Positions 33,226-44,738 of a stretch of DNA of 64,000 bases are shown in pieces. The notes under the pieces are model-generated. The model was given only the letters and a program-made list of their open reading frames with translations, was not told the DNA's origin and did no database searches. Source of the DNA: Gigaspora rosea (Eukaryota > Glomeromycota > Glomeromycetes > Diversisporales > Gigasporaceae); NCBI GenBank assembly GCA_003550325.1, contig QKWP01000224.1, positions 158,554 through 222,553 on the forward strand. The letters are read 5' to 3'. Position 1 is the first letter of the stretch. Every line of letters starts with the position of its first letter. The translations under genes were made by a program, and so were the position numbers.

Positions 33226-34690
33226 TAAGCTAAATGTATAAATATGGTGCTTTAGCTAATAAAGAGAACGGACGATATTCCATCTGGTTTATTAAATAAT
33301 AATGTATTATACCATTACCTACCAACTAACCTACTTTCCTTAATAATGAACTATCATTAAACCCGAATCCTTAATAAACATCCATTCCGTACAACTTGCG
33401 CTACGTCCGAGGCAGTCACACATAAGTACTGCTCTCCCAATTCCGGGCGTAACACCGGTTGTTTGTATATATATAATTGATTTGATCTATATTTTATATA
33501 TTCAACTTGATCAAGTATTTAAGTATCAAGTTTTTGCCCAATTAGCTAAGTTATACAAACTAAGATATCAATAATCGATACTGAAAGTCTGTTTTAACCA
33601 AAACAATAATTTCTATTTAAATTAATAATTTTCACTATTAGGACCGATGATTCCTCGGTCCATCTTAAAAAAGAACCGAGCTGGTCTCTCTGGATTGGCT
33701 GAAGATCGTCAGTCTGGACTGATTAACAGCCTAGTTAAAATGCACGTATATATTGCAAAGCAGCTTTAATTAATTCGTATAATGTATATAAGCAAAAAAA
33801 GATCAAATAATTACTTGAAAAGTATTTTTTTGTTAAAGCAAGCCGGCACGAAAAAAATACATAAAAAACATATACTGTAATAAATATTCATGAGATGCCA
33901 TGAAGTCACGAGGCATCCATTTGTCACGAGACTGTGACCCAGAGCCATGACGTAGGTTGACCCCATTGGTAGGTATGAGAAATGTTTAAGGATGATGTAT
34001 TGGGTGAGAAATGTTTAAGGATGACGTATTGGGTGAGAATGTCGTTTTGATTGAGTAAATATGAAGTCATTAGCTATTTAAGAGGGGAAGAGTGGGAAAT
34101 TGTTCTCTCTCTTCTGTCTTTGCTGTTAGCTCGGCGCAAATCTAGCTTTGTCGTTAGTACCTGCCCACCCACCACCAGATGAGAGTTCTTTGTGATTTGG
34201 GTTGAGTTATAGATGTAGTCGATAGCTCGGGTGGACAACCCGGATATCAAATATGAATGCTTTGATAACTAACCGAACAGATCGGAATGTTAAAGAAAAA
34301 GAAAGTAAAAATATGTTGGCTAGCTAGACACGATGCTAGGAACCGACAGAGGACCACGTGAGCAGCGAGACGGGATCCCATATGGTGTATTCATAGTCAT
34401 GTTTGTTGTATATGGGGCCGAGTGACAAATGAATTTAAATAACTTATTTGATGTTTATTCGTATTAGCTCATAAAAAGCTACTTGTAAGGTCATAGATAT
34501 CAATTATTTAATCTTATAAGATTTCGAATAAATAAAAACAAATACTTAACAATATAAAAATTCTTTGCATTACTCATAAAAAAAGTTACATATAAAATTG
34601 TTTAAAAATTAATAAGGTTTTACTTGGCTTTAATAAAAGTAATTTAAAATATTAGTAATTAATATTATACTTCTTTAGATAACATATCAG
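33226..34690. other. LTR-like fragments (fossils) and unassigned sequence
   Basis: 33345-33460 has an LTR-type end (AATCCTTAATAAACATCC to GGGCGTAACACC). 33890-34265 resembles a solo LTR promoter region: CTATTTAAGAGGGGAAG, then a CT-rich segment. It contains two tandem copies of GAGAAATGTTTAAGGATG. No coding region is attached to either. Both are broken remains. Confidence 0.4.
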
Positions 34691-34697
34691 ATATGTA

Positions 34698-34956
34698 TTA
34701 GGCCACGTAAAATAGATTTTTCGTTTTGCATTACATGGATTTCAAAATTCGGTACGGACGGATTTTTTTTTTTTTTTTTTTTAATTAACTACAAATAGAA
34801 TAATGTTCACATTTAAGGTCATACAAGGTTAATATTTCATTTTGCACAATAAGGAATCAAAAAATTGGGCCGGCAGTCATATTTTTTCCTGTCAGTCCTA
34901 TCGGACAATTATGGGAAATTAAGGTCTCCATCGGGTAACAATGGAAAAAAAAAGAG

Positions 34957-34995
<39 letters not shown>

Positions 34996-35086
34996 AAAAA
35001 AAAAAAAAAAAAAAAAAAAAAATCGAAAAATTGAAAAAATGGGACGGCGGGTAATGCAAAACGAAAATCAACTTTGTGTGGCCTTA
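34698..35086. mobile_element. MITE family A, complete copy
   Basis: It begins TTAGGCCACG with a TTTTTCGTTTTGCATTAC arm and ends GTAATGCAAAACGAAAATC with TGTGGCCTTA. A second arm-like segment (TTAAGGTCATACAAGGTTAA) lies at about 34817. The interior has a poly-T run (34767) and a long poly-A run (about 34955-35022). About 389 bases. Partial or interrupted relatives are at 9173, 12190, 36060 and 41219. Confidence 0.75.
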
Positions 35087-35470
35087 TATTATGATTAATG
35101 CACGAGTATCATTGGAAATCAAAATTTAATTATTAGTTGATCAATCCACCTGATTTATTCAGTCCTGGGCAGTCTTTGGACCAGGATGATCGATTAAACA
35201 GCCCTAACTTTAAAAATGTGAACTGATGTAACAAAATGTGATAAACCTGGTTTAGATCAGTCCTAATCTAACTACATTAATATTTACAATAATTTACCAT
35301 ACTAATAGATCGCTAAAGGCAATTGGGCGGCGACACAAACTGTCCAATCACCACCAAAACAAACAACACCACGTGACATACCCAATGGTATAGATACGGT
35401 AAGGTTTGTTATAGGGCAATTCTACTTTTTCCTTCAAATATTATTTCTCTTACATGAAGGACCGTATTTA
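35087..35470. other. Intergenic, upstream of a small ORF
   Basis: No element is recognised. CAGTCCTGGGCAGTCTTTGG at 35160 is weakly like the GGACCG-rich pieces at 31.6 and 33.7 kb. Confidence 0.35.
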
Positions 35471-35475
35471 TAACA

Positions 35476-35703
35476 ATGTACATGAGGAAGAACAAGATCG
35501 AATATTTTAGGTCTAAACCCATCACGAAATATCACGCCATTTTCAATCGATTTCATATTATGGCCACAAACAAACCGGTTTATGCTTCCATAATACCGAT
35601 CATCGGTCCCATTTTACTAATTATTATTTCCTTTTGTAGAAGTCCATTTATCGAGGCTTATATCATTTTTTTCATATGGGCGGGCTTCTTCATGAGATCT
35701 TAA
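35476..35703 (+). CDS. Hypothetical small membrane protein (75 aa)
   Basis: This frame starts at an ATG (internal ATGs at codons 2 and 29 are alternatives; codon 29 begins MATNKPVYA). Its codons are more mixed than in the AT-rich surroundings. The second half has two hydrophobic stretches (ASIIPIIGPILLIIISF and AYIIFFIWAGFFM), suggesting a small two-span membrane protein. No family is recognised. No introns or neighbouring gene give context. It could be a real short gene, the last exon of a longer one, or chance. Confidence 0.35.
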   Translation: MYMRKNKIEYFRSKPITKYHAIFNRFHIMATNKPVYASIIPIIGPILLIIISFCRSPFIEAYIIFFIWAGFFMRS

Positions 35704-38690
35704 CGGTCTTGGGTTTCTTTCACGATTGCAGATTGATCTTGGTCACGTTATCAGGTTCATGTGACGCAGGCGATTATACCTCTAACAACCGATTGTAAAA
35801 TGCGTTTTTTAACCGAAGAATCAATTTAAATATCTTCTTTTCATAAATTTTTCGGTCAGATCTATGCTAACTACACACAACCTGACAACAATCAGGTGAT
35901 TGTTAGTGACTGTGTTGAAAGTTGGCGCTAGTTAAAAAGATTACGTGTATAAATTGATCATCCGATTTTTACATCAGCAAAATTAACTTTGTGTGACCTT
36001 AGATGCTATTAATTTATAACAGATTAATAAAAAAAGAAAAACGAGCCACTGACCGGGAATTTTGAAACCTTGTAATGCAAAACGAAAAAATATTTGTGCC
36101 CTAAACTATGACCGACCCTGAAATAAACTTGTTCCCCGACAAAAAAATATTTTATTGTATTGTGCCAAATCACCTTAAACAGGTGAGTTTTATTACGTTG
36201 AACCAATGAGTTTTAACTAATATAAAATATACATAATATTATAAGGACAAATAAAAAATTGTAGCTTTGCATAAAATTTATTTGCATAAAATTTATTCGC
36301 ATAATATCAAAACTATTATTACAAAGAACTACGAAGTAAATAAGCAAACATATAACCTTCAAAAAGAGCAGGATTCTTATTTGTTTTTAATATAAAATAA
36401 TTAAAAAAAAATAAAATGAAAAAAATGAAAAAATAGGACCCGAACCGATTATCAATCTTAATCAGATAAAGCTTATAGTTTTATAGATTCATATACTTGA
36501 CATAATGATAAAGACCAATCTAAAAGAAAGTTACATAGGCAGATATAACAATAAAATACACGAAAATTATATGTCATTTGGACACAAATATGATTATCTT
36601 AAATAATTATACATGAGAAAGTATTAATTTCCAATTTCCATAGCCTTCGTTGATGAATCTTTTTTTCATATGAATACCAAAGCAATTCAAAAACGATGCA
36701 ATCAACACAGTAAATTTCAAAAAAAAAGAAAGTATCTTGGATAATTGTTAGAACCTATTGGACGGAAATAATTAGTTTTTTTTTTTAATACTTAAGGCGA
36801 TTACATAAATTTACAAACCAGTTACTTGGTATCCAATATACGATTTCTACACAACTATTTACGTTGTGACTGTAAAAATTAGATGGGCTAATGTTAATAA
36901 TTTTGTTTTCAATGATACATAGACCACATTCTTAATAAAATAGTTGGAATCTTTTTTTTTTAAGATATTATTAAAGATCTTATTATCTGTAAAAATTATG
37001 GTCATGAAATTTATAAAATTATGAAAAAAAGGCTCATTTGACTTCAGATATTAATCGGACCTACAATTTCAAATAAAAATATATACAAATTATGAAGCCA
37101 TTTGTTATCTTTTTAATTCATCATCAAAACAATGACTATGTTCTAAGTGTGCTGTTTTTTTTTGATAATTGGCTAAATTTCACGTTAAATGCTGACTAAA
37201 GTACAAACGCAATGTGTGATCACATTACAATTTATACATGATATATTTATTTGTGCCTTTATACAGAGTATTGGAATCTCTATATGGCATCCAGATAACT
37301 TTAGTCAGCGTTCTATGGAATATTAAATCTCATAAAAAATTATCAGTGATGCTAGCTAAAAAAAAAAAAAAAACTATTAATGGCATCGAATGTCGGTTCT
37401 GGCAAAGAATCTCTTAGGTCCGATTAATATCACAATTGGGCCTCACAATTATTTTTTTTATTTAGGCGAGAAATAGACAATTAATTACCATTTTCCAGGA
37501 AGGTTTGCATTCGATTAAACGATTCTAACCGCGTGGTCGAATAAAGAGACAATAGAAATATGCGTATTTCACCTAGCAAATCAGTATTAAAGATTCTAAG
37601 TACATTGATAAATCAGGATAATAATTGTACACCTTTTCATGAAGAAACATACTTGGCTCGTAAGTAAACTTGGAAGATATACGAGAAATATCAACAACAA
37701 CACAAAAAAATACTGTTAATTATTTTTATAAGATTTTTGATTGATATCACACTACATAATGCAATTTTTAATAATAGAGTTAGATTAGTTCATGTACCGC
37801 ACGCTAATGAGTTGAAAACACAATTTTCTCATGTTCGTACATCAATAGCCCTTATTTAGAATCTCAATTCGTCAACGTCAACTATTTTTTTAAAAAAAAA
37901 AAAAATTTCTGTCACCACCCCAACGAATTTGTTCGTGATTTATTAGCACAAAATGAACTGAATTAAACATAATTGTTCAAACGTGGAACACAATGATGTA
38001 CAGTATTTTTGAACTGCATGTTTCACTTACCTATTCGAGATGATAAATGAAAATCCCATTCTGAGTACTTCATAATGCCGAAAGTTGGTCTTTAGAAATT
38101 TCATTATTACAGTAATGCTGTTTCAAAAAAAAAAACCAATAAAATAAATAAATAAAAATGAAATAAATAAATAAAATAAATCAAATTGTTCCACATTTAC
38201 AACGAGTTTTTACATGCAAAAAAATTTTTAGATAATCGTTTTTTTTTTTGCTCACGTGATTTAATAAATGTAATAAAAATAATAAACGTTATCAATTATC
38301 CATATATGATTTGTGCATTACTTATTTTTGTATATGCGCATGAAAATTTCACGTAATAGATAGCCTACACTTGTTATGGAACTCTTTTCCGAGCAAATAT
38401 TCCTTTGATTAGTAATATTACGAGAACTGAAAATTTCAAGCAGAAGTTCGCGTGTATAGAAGGAGTAATAAAATTTAATCAAGAACGGGACGACCTTTTT
38501 GAGCATGAGTTTCCTTGAAGAGCCTACTGAAGGTGCCTTAAGCCTATTGGTACAGAAGAATTAAGAAATCAGGTTCAGCGGATACTGGCTTCAAATATTC
38601 TGGACAGACTATCTTCACGGGATAATTAGTAACTCTGGGAATTTGTAGTTCCGAGTAAATCAAACATTTGACTTTGGATATTTTATGATT
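35704..38690. other. Long AT-rich intergenic stretch, no supported gene
   Basis: 36060-36115 has a TGTAATGCAAAACGAAAAA piece of MITE family A. Scattered A- and T-runs occur (36400, 36780, 37360, 37895, 38120). GTAAGT-like and AG sites exist but no convincing exon series was found. TTAATCGGACCTAC at 37055 and TAGGTCCGATTAAT at 37416 form an inverted pair about 360 bases apart and may mark another decayed element. Confidence 0.4.
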
Positions 38691-40185
38691 AAGAAATTTG
38701 AGTTGAGAAGAACAAGCGGAAAATGTTCGAATATTATCAGAAATCAGCAGAGATTTGGATTGGAAATGCCAAGGGAGCACGTAATGCGGGTTTTTTTATA
38801 GAAGGAATAGTGTGAAAAGAACGAGCACAAAGCGTTCGAATATGTTAGAAATCGGCAGAGATAGGAGATGTTACAGGAACGTAATGGCGTCGGAATATAA
38901 AAGAACAAGCACAGGGTATTCTAATATTATCAGAAATTGGCATAGATGAAAATGCTACCGGATATGAGTATGAAAACAATATTTTACAAAAGGTACTCGA
39001 ACTAAAATGTACAAATAATAAATATTAAAAACACACTACCGGCAACCAGCTTTACTTGTTTCTAATGGACAGAATAACCTTGGATTTTGCCAGGTAAAAT
39101 GGAATTGATGATAATAAGATAACCATCAAGGTTCATTTACAATTTGTTAGGTAATGCGAGAAAGCATTTATTGTTAGGACATCGTTATCGATATGTAATT
39201 TACGCTGAAAAGGATAAAAAAAAAAGATTGATCATTTTTATGAAAATGGAACCGGTGAAGAAACTACTGGTGAACACGAATCATTTAAATGGTATTTGAA
39301 ATTAGCTGAAGGTGGTTATTCAAATGGAATAAGAATAGGTTCTATTTGTCTCTGATGGACAGAATAACCTTGGATTTTGCCATTAATACGGAATTGGTGA
39401 CAAAAGGGTAAATATCAAGAATTCATTTACTATTAGGAATCTGCTGATACGGGTGATGCTGAGGAGGTATCTATTGTGGAACACTGCTATTGAAATAGGA
39501 TTGATGTTGAAAAGGATTGATCATTGTTATGAAAATGGAACCGGTGAAAAAACTACCGATGATATGAATCATTTAAATGTTACAAACCCATAAATTTAAC
39601 TATATCACAAAATTTTACCTAGGAAATCTCCTCCCACGCTCTAACAAAAAAAAAAAAAAAGCCTTGACATATTTTACTATACAACATTTCTTATCCAACC
39701 TAACACTAACCTCTAACTTCACGATCGATTAAAAATATTTACTATCAGCACGTGATTTGTATCACTTGCAGAAATAGCATGGACATCATGTGATAGTGGC
39801 GTGCGTTTTTAAAGATAAGACATTTGAATGGTATTTGGGATATGCAGAGAATGGAATTATACTATTTTTCTCTGATGAACAGAATAGCCTTGGATGTTGC
39901 CACGTAAATAGAATTGATGATAAGAGGATAAACACCAAGTATTTATCTACTATTATGAATCTACTAATACGGGTGATGCTAAGGAAGCACCTATTATAGG
40001 GACAGTGTTATCGAAATGGGATTGATGCTGAAAAGGATAAAAGGAGATTAATCATTGTTATGAAAATAAAACCGATAAAATAATTATTGGTGAATGCGAA
40101 GCATTTAAATGGTATTCTGATGGTGGTGATTCAAATGGAAGGTATAATCTTGGATTCTTGTGGTAGTGGTGTGTTTTAAAAAAAG
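38690..40185 (+). pseudogene. Decayed Sel1-like repeat (SLR) gene
   Basis: Repeated segments encode pieces of Sel1-like helical repeats. Three units near 38705, 38820 and 38900 read like NKRKMFEYYQKSAE and NEHKAFEYV. Later units read ENGTGEETTGEHESFKWYLK...AEGGYSNG (39240-39335) and KTFEWYLGYAENG...QNSLGCCHVNRID (39810-39930). QNNLGFC-type segments occur near 39068, 39360, 39880 and 40145. Unit spacing is near 108 bases, as for 36-residue Sel1 repeats. Stops and frame changes occur in almost every unit, so this is an old pseudogene. Sel1 repeats are adaptor modules and in these fungi are often joined to protein kinases; no kinase domain is visible nearby. The longest open piece is 39790-39999. 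Confidence 0.75.
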
Positions 40186-40745
40186 ATAAGAAGGTATTGG
40201 ATTGGAACAGCGTTAGAATATATGTTGAGATGTTATATTTGCAAAGTGTGTTTGATACAAGTGTGCCAATTTTTACCTCGCTCCTCTGTAAATCCCATAA
40301 ATGGCATAGTCGTAGTCAATATATTCCTATTCGAGCCTAGAACTAGTTTGTTCAGTGAGTGACAAAATGGAGGTTACTCGAGACGAAGTCACGAGTAGCC
40401 ATTTTTATGACCAACCCTAAATAATCACCCGACGTTGTAACTACCATAGGATATAAATAATGACTTTGTGTTACAAAATCCAACGATAGTTAACAAGATA
40501 AGTATTAAGTGTGGGTTCATAATTTATGTTTAAAAGGAAAAACGCTATTAATTATATTTTAAATTTTTTTTTAATTTTCTATTCTATTCATTATTCTGAT
40601 TATCCGTTTAAAAGCACCAGGAAGCCATCGTTTATTAGTATTCTTTACTTTGTTAGTTTAATACTTCAGCCGGTGGCTATTGACTTTTCCAAGTGGTTCT
40701 TGATTTCCAGGAGAGGTTACTAACCCTACCGGTGATTCAAAACCA
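40186..40745. other. Intergenic
   Basis: A small hairpin, AATGGAGGTTACTCG / CGAGTAGCCATT, lies at 40366-40403. The 65-codon frame at 40526-40723 is not recognised and is hydrophobic by AT bias. Confidence 0.35.
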
Positions 40746-40747
40746 AG

Positions 40748-40893
40748 ACCCTAGCATCACCAATCTAAAAAATTTCGCTTACCAGCGTTACCGTTAGGGT
40801 CTGGTGTATTTTTAGTTTGATTTTACGTTGCATCTGATCTTGAAATTTAATTTGACCAGATAGCGAAATTTTTTAGGTGGGTGACGCTAGGGG
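40748..40893. mobile_element. Short MITE, CCCTAGC ends
   Basis: The left end is ACCCTAGCATCACC with CTAAAAAATTTCGCT. The right end is AGCGAAATTTTTTAGG with GGTGACGCTAGGGG, an inverted pair of about 35 bases. The interior includes GTTAGGGTCTGGTG and GATTTTACGTTGCATCTGATC, related to 12100 and 29825. Confidence 0.75.
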
Positions 40894-40899
40894 GTTTAC

Positions 40900-41218
40900 T
40901 TACTGACCCCTTAATACAAAATTACAGTGACTTTCCATATCAAGCACAACATCACACACTTTTTGAAAGATGAATCCCTGCGAATCTAACCTTCGGATAT
41001 TTATACCAGCAATAAAATTCAATAGAACACCAGGGCGATTTCGAGGTAACTTCCTATTATTTTCTTTATATAACGCGTGATTGCTTCAGGAAATTGCTGG
41101 ATACCTTCAGTATTTTTTTTTTTTTTTGAGACTGAATAATAATCCGATTATTTTTATCCATTTTCCGCGATCACCAAAATTATATTTCTTAAAATTAATG
41201 ATCTTTCAATCAAGATCA
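40900..41218. other. Intergenic
   Basis: One T-run at 41109; nothing else supported. Confidence 0.35.
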
Positions 41219-41765
41219 TTAAGTCACGCAAGTTAATTTTTCGTTTTGTGGGTTGGTTTTTTTTTTTTTTTTTAATCTACTGTAAACTAATATCTAAGGC
41301 CATGCAAAGTTAATTTTCGGCATAACATTTTTTTTTAATCGGATCTATCAGGTAATTCTGGAACTTAAGGTCACCATCAGTGTTTAAAATTCAAACTTGG
41401 TTTTATGTTCTCAAAAAGAACATTTTTAAATTCTTAATGTTCTTAGTAAAATTTTAATGTTCTTTATATAGGAAAATTAAATTTTTTTAATATTAAAAAA
41501 ATTTATTGAATGTTCTCAAATATAGAACATATTTTAATAATCTATGTTCCCAAAAATTGTGTAATGTTCTCTGAGAACACTGAGAACATTGAATTTTAAA
41601 CACTGGTCACCATCGGGTGACATCGGATAAAAAAATTAAACATCAAATGAAATAATTGGCACAATTGGAAGTTAAATATATATATATATATCAGATATAG
41701 TATATATATATTTAAAATTGGGTCGGCAGGTTATGCAAAACGAAAATTAACTTCGTGTTGACTAA
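41219..41765. mobile_element. MITE family A copy, interrupted by a hAT-type MITE
   Basis: The left arm is AAGTTAATTTTTCGTTTTG (41231). A second arm is TAAGGCCATGCAAAGTTAA at about 41293. The right arm is GCAAAACGAAAATTAACTTC (41735-41755). Removing 41378-41605 and one 8-base duplicate restores GGTCACCATCGGGTGAC. The intact relative at 34.9 kb has GGTCTCCATCGGGTAAC there. Confidence 0.75.
41378..41605. mobile_element. 228-base hAT-type MITE with perfect 8-bp target duplication
   Basis: It starts CAGTGTTTAAAATTCAA and ends TTGAATTTTAAACACTG, perfect 17-base inverted ends. GTCACCAT lies on both sides (41370-41377 and 41606-41613). The interior is full of GTTCT / AGAAC words (GAACATT, TGTTCTC). 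There is no coding capacity. The 8-base duplication and CAGTG end mark it as hAT. Confidence 0.92.
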
Positions 41766-42670
41766 TCCATTAGCATGTCCCAGATCGGTGGATTTTTTAC
41801 ATAGGTTCCATATCAATATTCAACTATACATGTTATACATGTTCTATTGTCATTTTCTGACTCGGCGGATTTTGATGGTAGATGAGTTCATCCTAATAAT
41901 GTCACGGGGTAAAGTGACATTCCGAAACTACGGTGGATCGAGCCTCAAGAAGGCTCAAACGACGTACGTTGTTAGGGTGAAATAATACCCTCCGTATAAA
42001 TATCCCAACTATACATTACTAAGACCAACTAAACTACTCTAACTCAACCCTAATAACGGTAAGACTTCGATTGAGACGTGAATATACTTGGTCCGAGTAA
42101 CTAGGGCTGAATAGAGAGCTCTAGATTATGTCACGAGACTCTAATATGAGGTCACGGGTGGACTTTTATACGAATTTTACGTGGGGTTATCAGTTTATAA
42201 CAATGTTTTACTAATTCAAGTATTTACCACAGTTAACACTTCTACTCTAATTTCAAAGGTTATAGCTTAATTAAGTGAACTCTATCCTCAAGCTTTTCTA
42301 GCTTTAAGCTTTCTTCGCTGCTTTATTGTGAAGACAAAAAAGACATCGTATTTATACTTTTTACATGGCTGCGCTAATTATACTCTCATACTTATTCTAA
42401 CAAGTTCTCAAGTTCGATAAATTAAATAATTCGACTAATTAATTCGACTAATTAAACTAATTCGATTAATTAAACTAATTTGATTAATTAGAAAAATGTG
42501 ATTAATTAGATAAATCAAATCAATCAACTTTCCCAACTTTCAAACCGGGTGAAACAGGTAATTCGCTAACTATATCATTTTGGCTAGATTCTATCCAAAC
42601 CACCGTCTTCCGATCCATGATACAAAGAAAAATTTATCGAGCCACAATTTACCCTTCACAACGTATGTCT
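41766..42670. other. LTR-like remnants (fossil), no supported gene
   Basis: GTCACGGGGTAAAGTGAC at 41899 opens a moderately GC-rich block. GTTAACACTTCTACTCTAAT at 42232 matches CTTAACACTTCTAATCTAAT at 61265. This suggests a shared, broken LTR-type repeat. 42415-42520 is a run of AATTAATTCGA-type words. Frames here are not recognised. Confidence 0.4.
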
Positions 42671-42674
42671 GGGC

Positions 42675-42845
42675 TAGGGATGGGCACGGTCGGTAGGGTG
42701 GGGGCACAGAGTCTGTGGGCATGCCCCCCCTTGGGCATGCCCCTGGGCATGCCCAAGGGCATGCCTTTAAACTAAAAGGCATGCCTCCGGTATGGGCATG
42801 CCCCTAGGGGCATGCCTAAAAATTTTCTCGTGCCCCCTTGGGGTC
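42675..42845. repeat. GGGCATGCCC palindrome cluster 1 (hAT-like end TAGGGATGGGCAC)
   Basis: TAGGGATGGGCACGG begins the block. About eight GGGCATGCC or GGCATGCC palindromes follow within 130 bases, then TAAAAATTTTCTCGTGCCCC. It is strikingly GC-rich against its surroundings. A similar cluster lies at 47518-47601 beyond the hAT gene. Confidence 0.7.
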
Positions 42846-43235
42846 GTCGCAAATTCACGTGACCACAGCCAATCAAATTATAGAATTTTGATGATCGCTA
42901 ACGAAGCAAAACAAGAAACAAAAATGAAAAACCTAAAAAAATATCTACCTCAGGCAGTGTTGGACTATGACCTATTATGACCTATATGATCTATATAACC
43001 AGTCATAGGTAATATAGTCATCATAAGGGTTATATGACCGTATGACCAAGATTATTTGGTCAGCCAATAAAATAGCTAGATTAGTAGTATATATATTGAC
43101 TGCATTGATGTATTATATCTCAATTAAAGATTAAGCCCGTCTACTTCAAATAACTAATTCGTGTAACAAATTCAAAACTGGATAACAACCCGGTTAACTC
43201 AAATAACTCAGGTAATCTGGTTAAAATTAGTAATC

Positions 43236-43315
<80 letters not shown>

Positions 43316-44040
43316 CGTTTTATACCATTTTTACCCCTCCCTTCCTTTCTTTCTCTTTCCCTTTCTTTCTCTTTTCCTTTCTTTTTCTCTGCCTTTTTTT
43401 CTTTCTGCCTTTCCTTCTCTCTCCGGATTTGGATTACAGCTGCTTCATAATTTCTGGGCCACTCTAAAAAAATTTGCCGAAGTCTACTCGGCCAAAGTCG
43501 ATAAGTTATTGATTTCGGTGATTTAAAAATTTTTGTGATAATATACAGCACATTGTTTGATCAATATTATATTACATTCGTATTGTCAACTCTATTAAAT
43601 TTTCGCCTTATCCAATATGTATGACTTTACAAATATTTATGGTAAAGACTAACTAAATAAATCCGAATATAATTACTGAATTAATAAATCTTTAATCATT
43701 AATCCAGATTTAATTATTAAATCTGGATTTAATCATTAAAGGTATTAACTTTACTCTCAATGACAGTATCGTCAATTATCATGTTGATACACGAGCAAGA
43801 TCTACATTTCTTACAACAGGTTTCGTTTTTTTTTTTTTAGTCATTTTGTATGTTCTTTATCTCATATATAGTTTATTATTTAGTACATAGCCACTATTGA
43901 ATGAAGGTCGCAGACGAAAATCTTTAAAAGGATAGATTAACAATATATGATTCCAAAATTAGATTAATCTAAACCTTCCCTAAATTAATCATACATTTTT
44001 GAATTCATTCCTAATTTGGAATGTGCAGTCTAAGCCAACA
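42846..44040. other. Intergenic with homopolymer tracts
   Basis: 42850-42935 (CACGTGACC, CCAATCAAATTAT) is a piece of the 47617 element family. 42955-43070 has repeated ATGACCTAT words. 43238-43313 is poly-A with one TT. 43327-43424 is a nearly pure C/T tract. Frames over these tracts are artefacts. Confidence 0.5.
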
Positions 44041-44049
44041 GGTTAACAC

Positions 44050-44440
44050 AGGAACATAATCGCGCGACTAGAATTCGCAGATTAGAAAAATGCATAAGAT
44101 ATGCATTAGAGATTTTAAAGGGATTTTGCGGTCAAAGCCAACTGGATTGATGCGGAAGACACAATTATAAGCTAGAAAAGTACGTTAGATATTATGAATA
44201 GGTTGTAAAGAAAAGGGATTATGCGACCAAAGCCACTAGGGTCTAAATTAGAAAAGTATATAAGATATTATGAATAGGCTGCGAAGAAAAGGGATTATGC
44301 GGCCAAAGCCAAGTGAAGTGACTGGGGCAAAAAACATAATTGCATGATATTGTAAGTAGGTTGCGAAAAGAGATTATGCAGCCAAAGCCAAGCGGGTTTG
44401 CGCGAAAAATAATTGCGTGATTAAGCATAAGTTTGAAATA
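44050..44440. repeat. Diverged tandem repeat upstream of the hAT gene, about 85-100-base unit
   Basis: Four units contain a version of AAAAGGGATTATGCGGCCAAAGCC preceded by a (T/A)TAGAAAAGTATATAAGAT segment, at about 44115, 44210, 44290 and 44370. It ends 300 bases before the transposase start. It could be subterminal or promoter repeats of the transposon. Confidence 0.65.
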
Positions 44441-44738
44441 TCGAGAATGGTTATAAAAAAAAAGGAATTGTATTATATAGAATTTAGATCGTTGTAAAAT
44501 GTATTTAAACTGTACTTTTTAACTTTGAATAAACTTTACAATTCAACTTGTCTATTAAATAAAAAAATTTAAATCGTTCTCTTATATTAAAAACTTTTTT
44601 TTTGATTTACATCATATTAAATTCATCACGCATAAATAACTACAAATTATTATCATCATAATTAAATCATCCTCTTAACAATTATCGCATTATTAAATTC
44701 GAATTAAGTCTCTACTTCTCTAAGAAAATCGTTATATC

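Noticed and set aside
36425-36470. tRNA-like 3' half on the minus strand (GGTTCGGGTCC resembles a B box)
   Set aside because: No matching acceptor stem, D arm or proper anticodon arm could be drawn; the T stem has a mismatch.
43141-43551. 136-codon frame rich in K/E and F on the minus strand
   Set aside because: It is a translation of the poly-A and polypyrimidine tracts (runs of F and KEKERER); no domain and no conservation signal.
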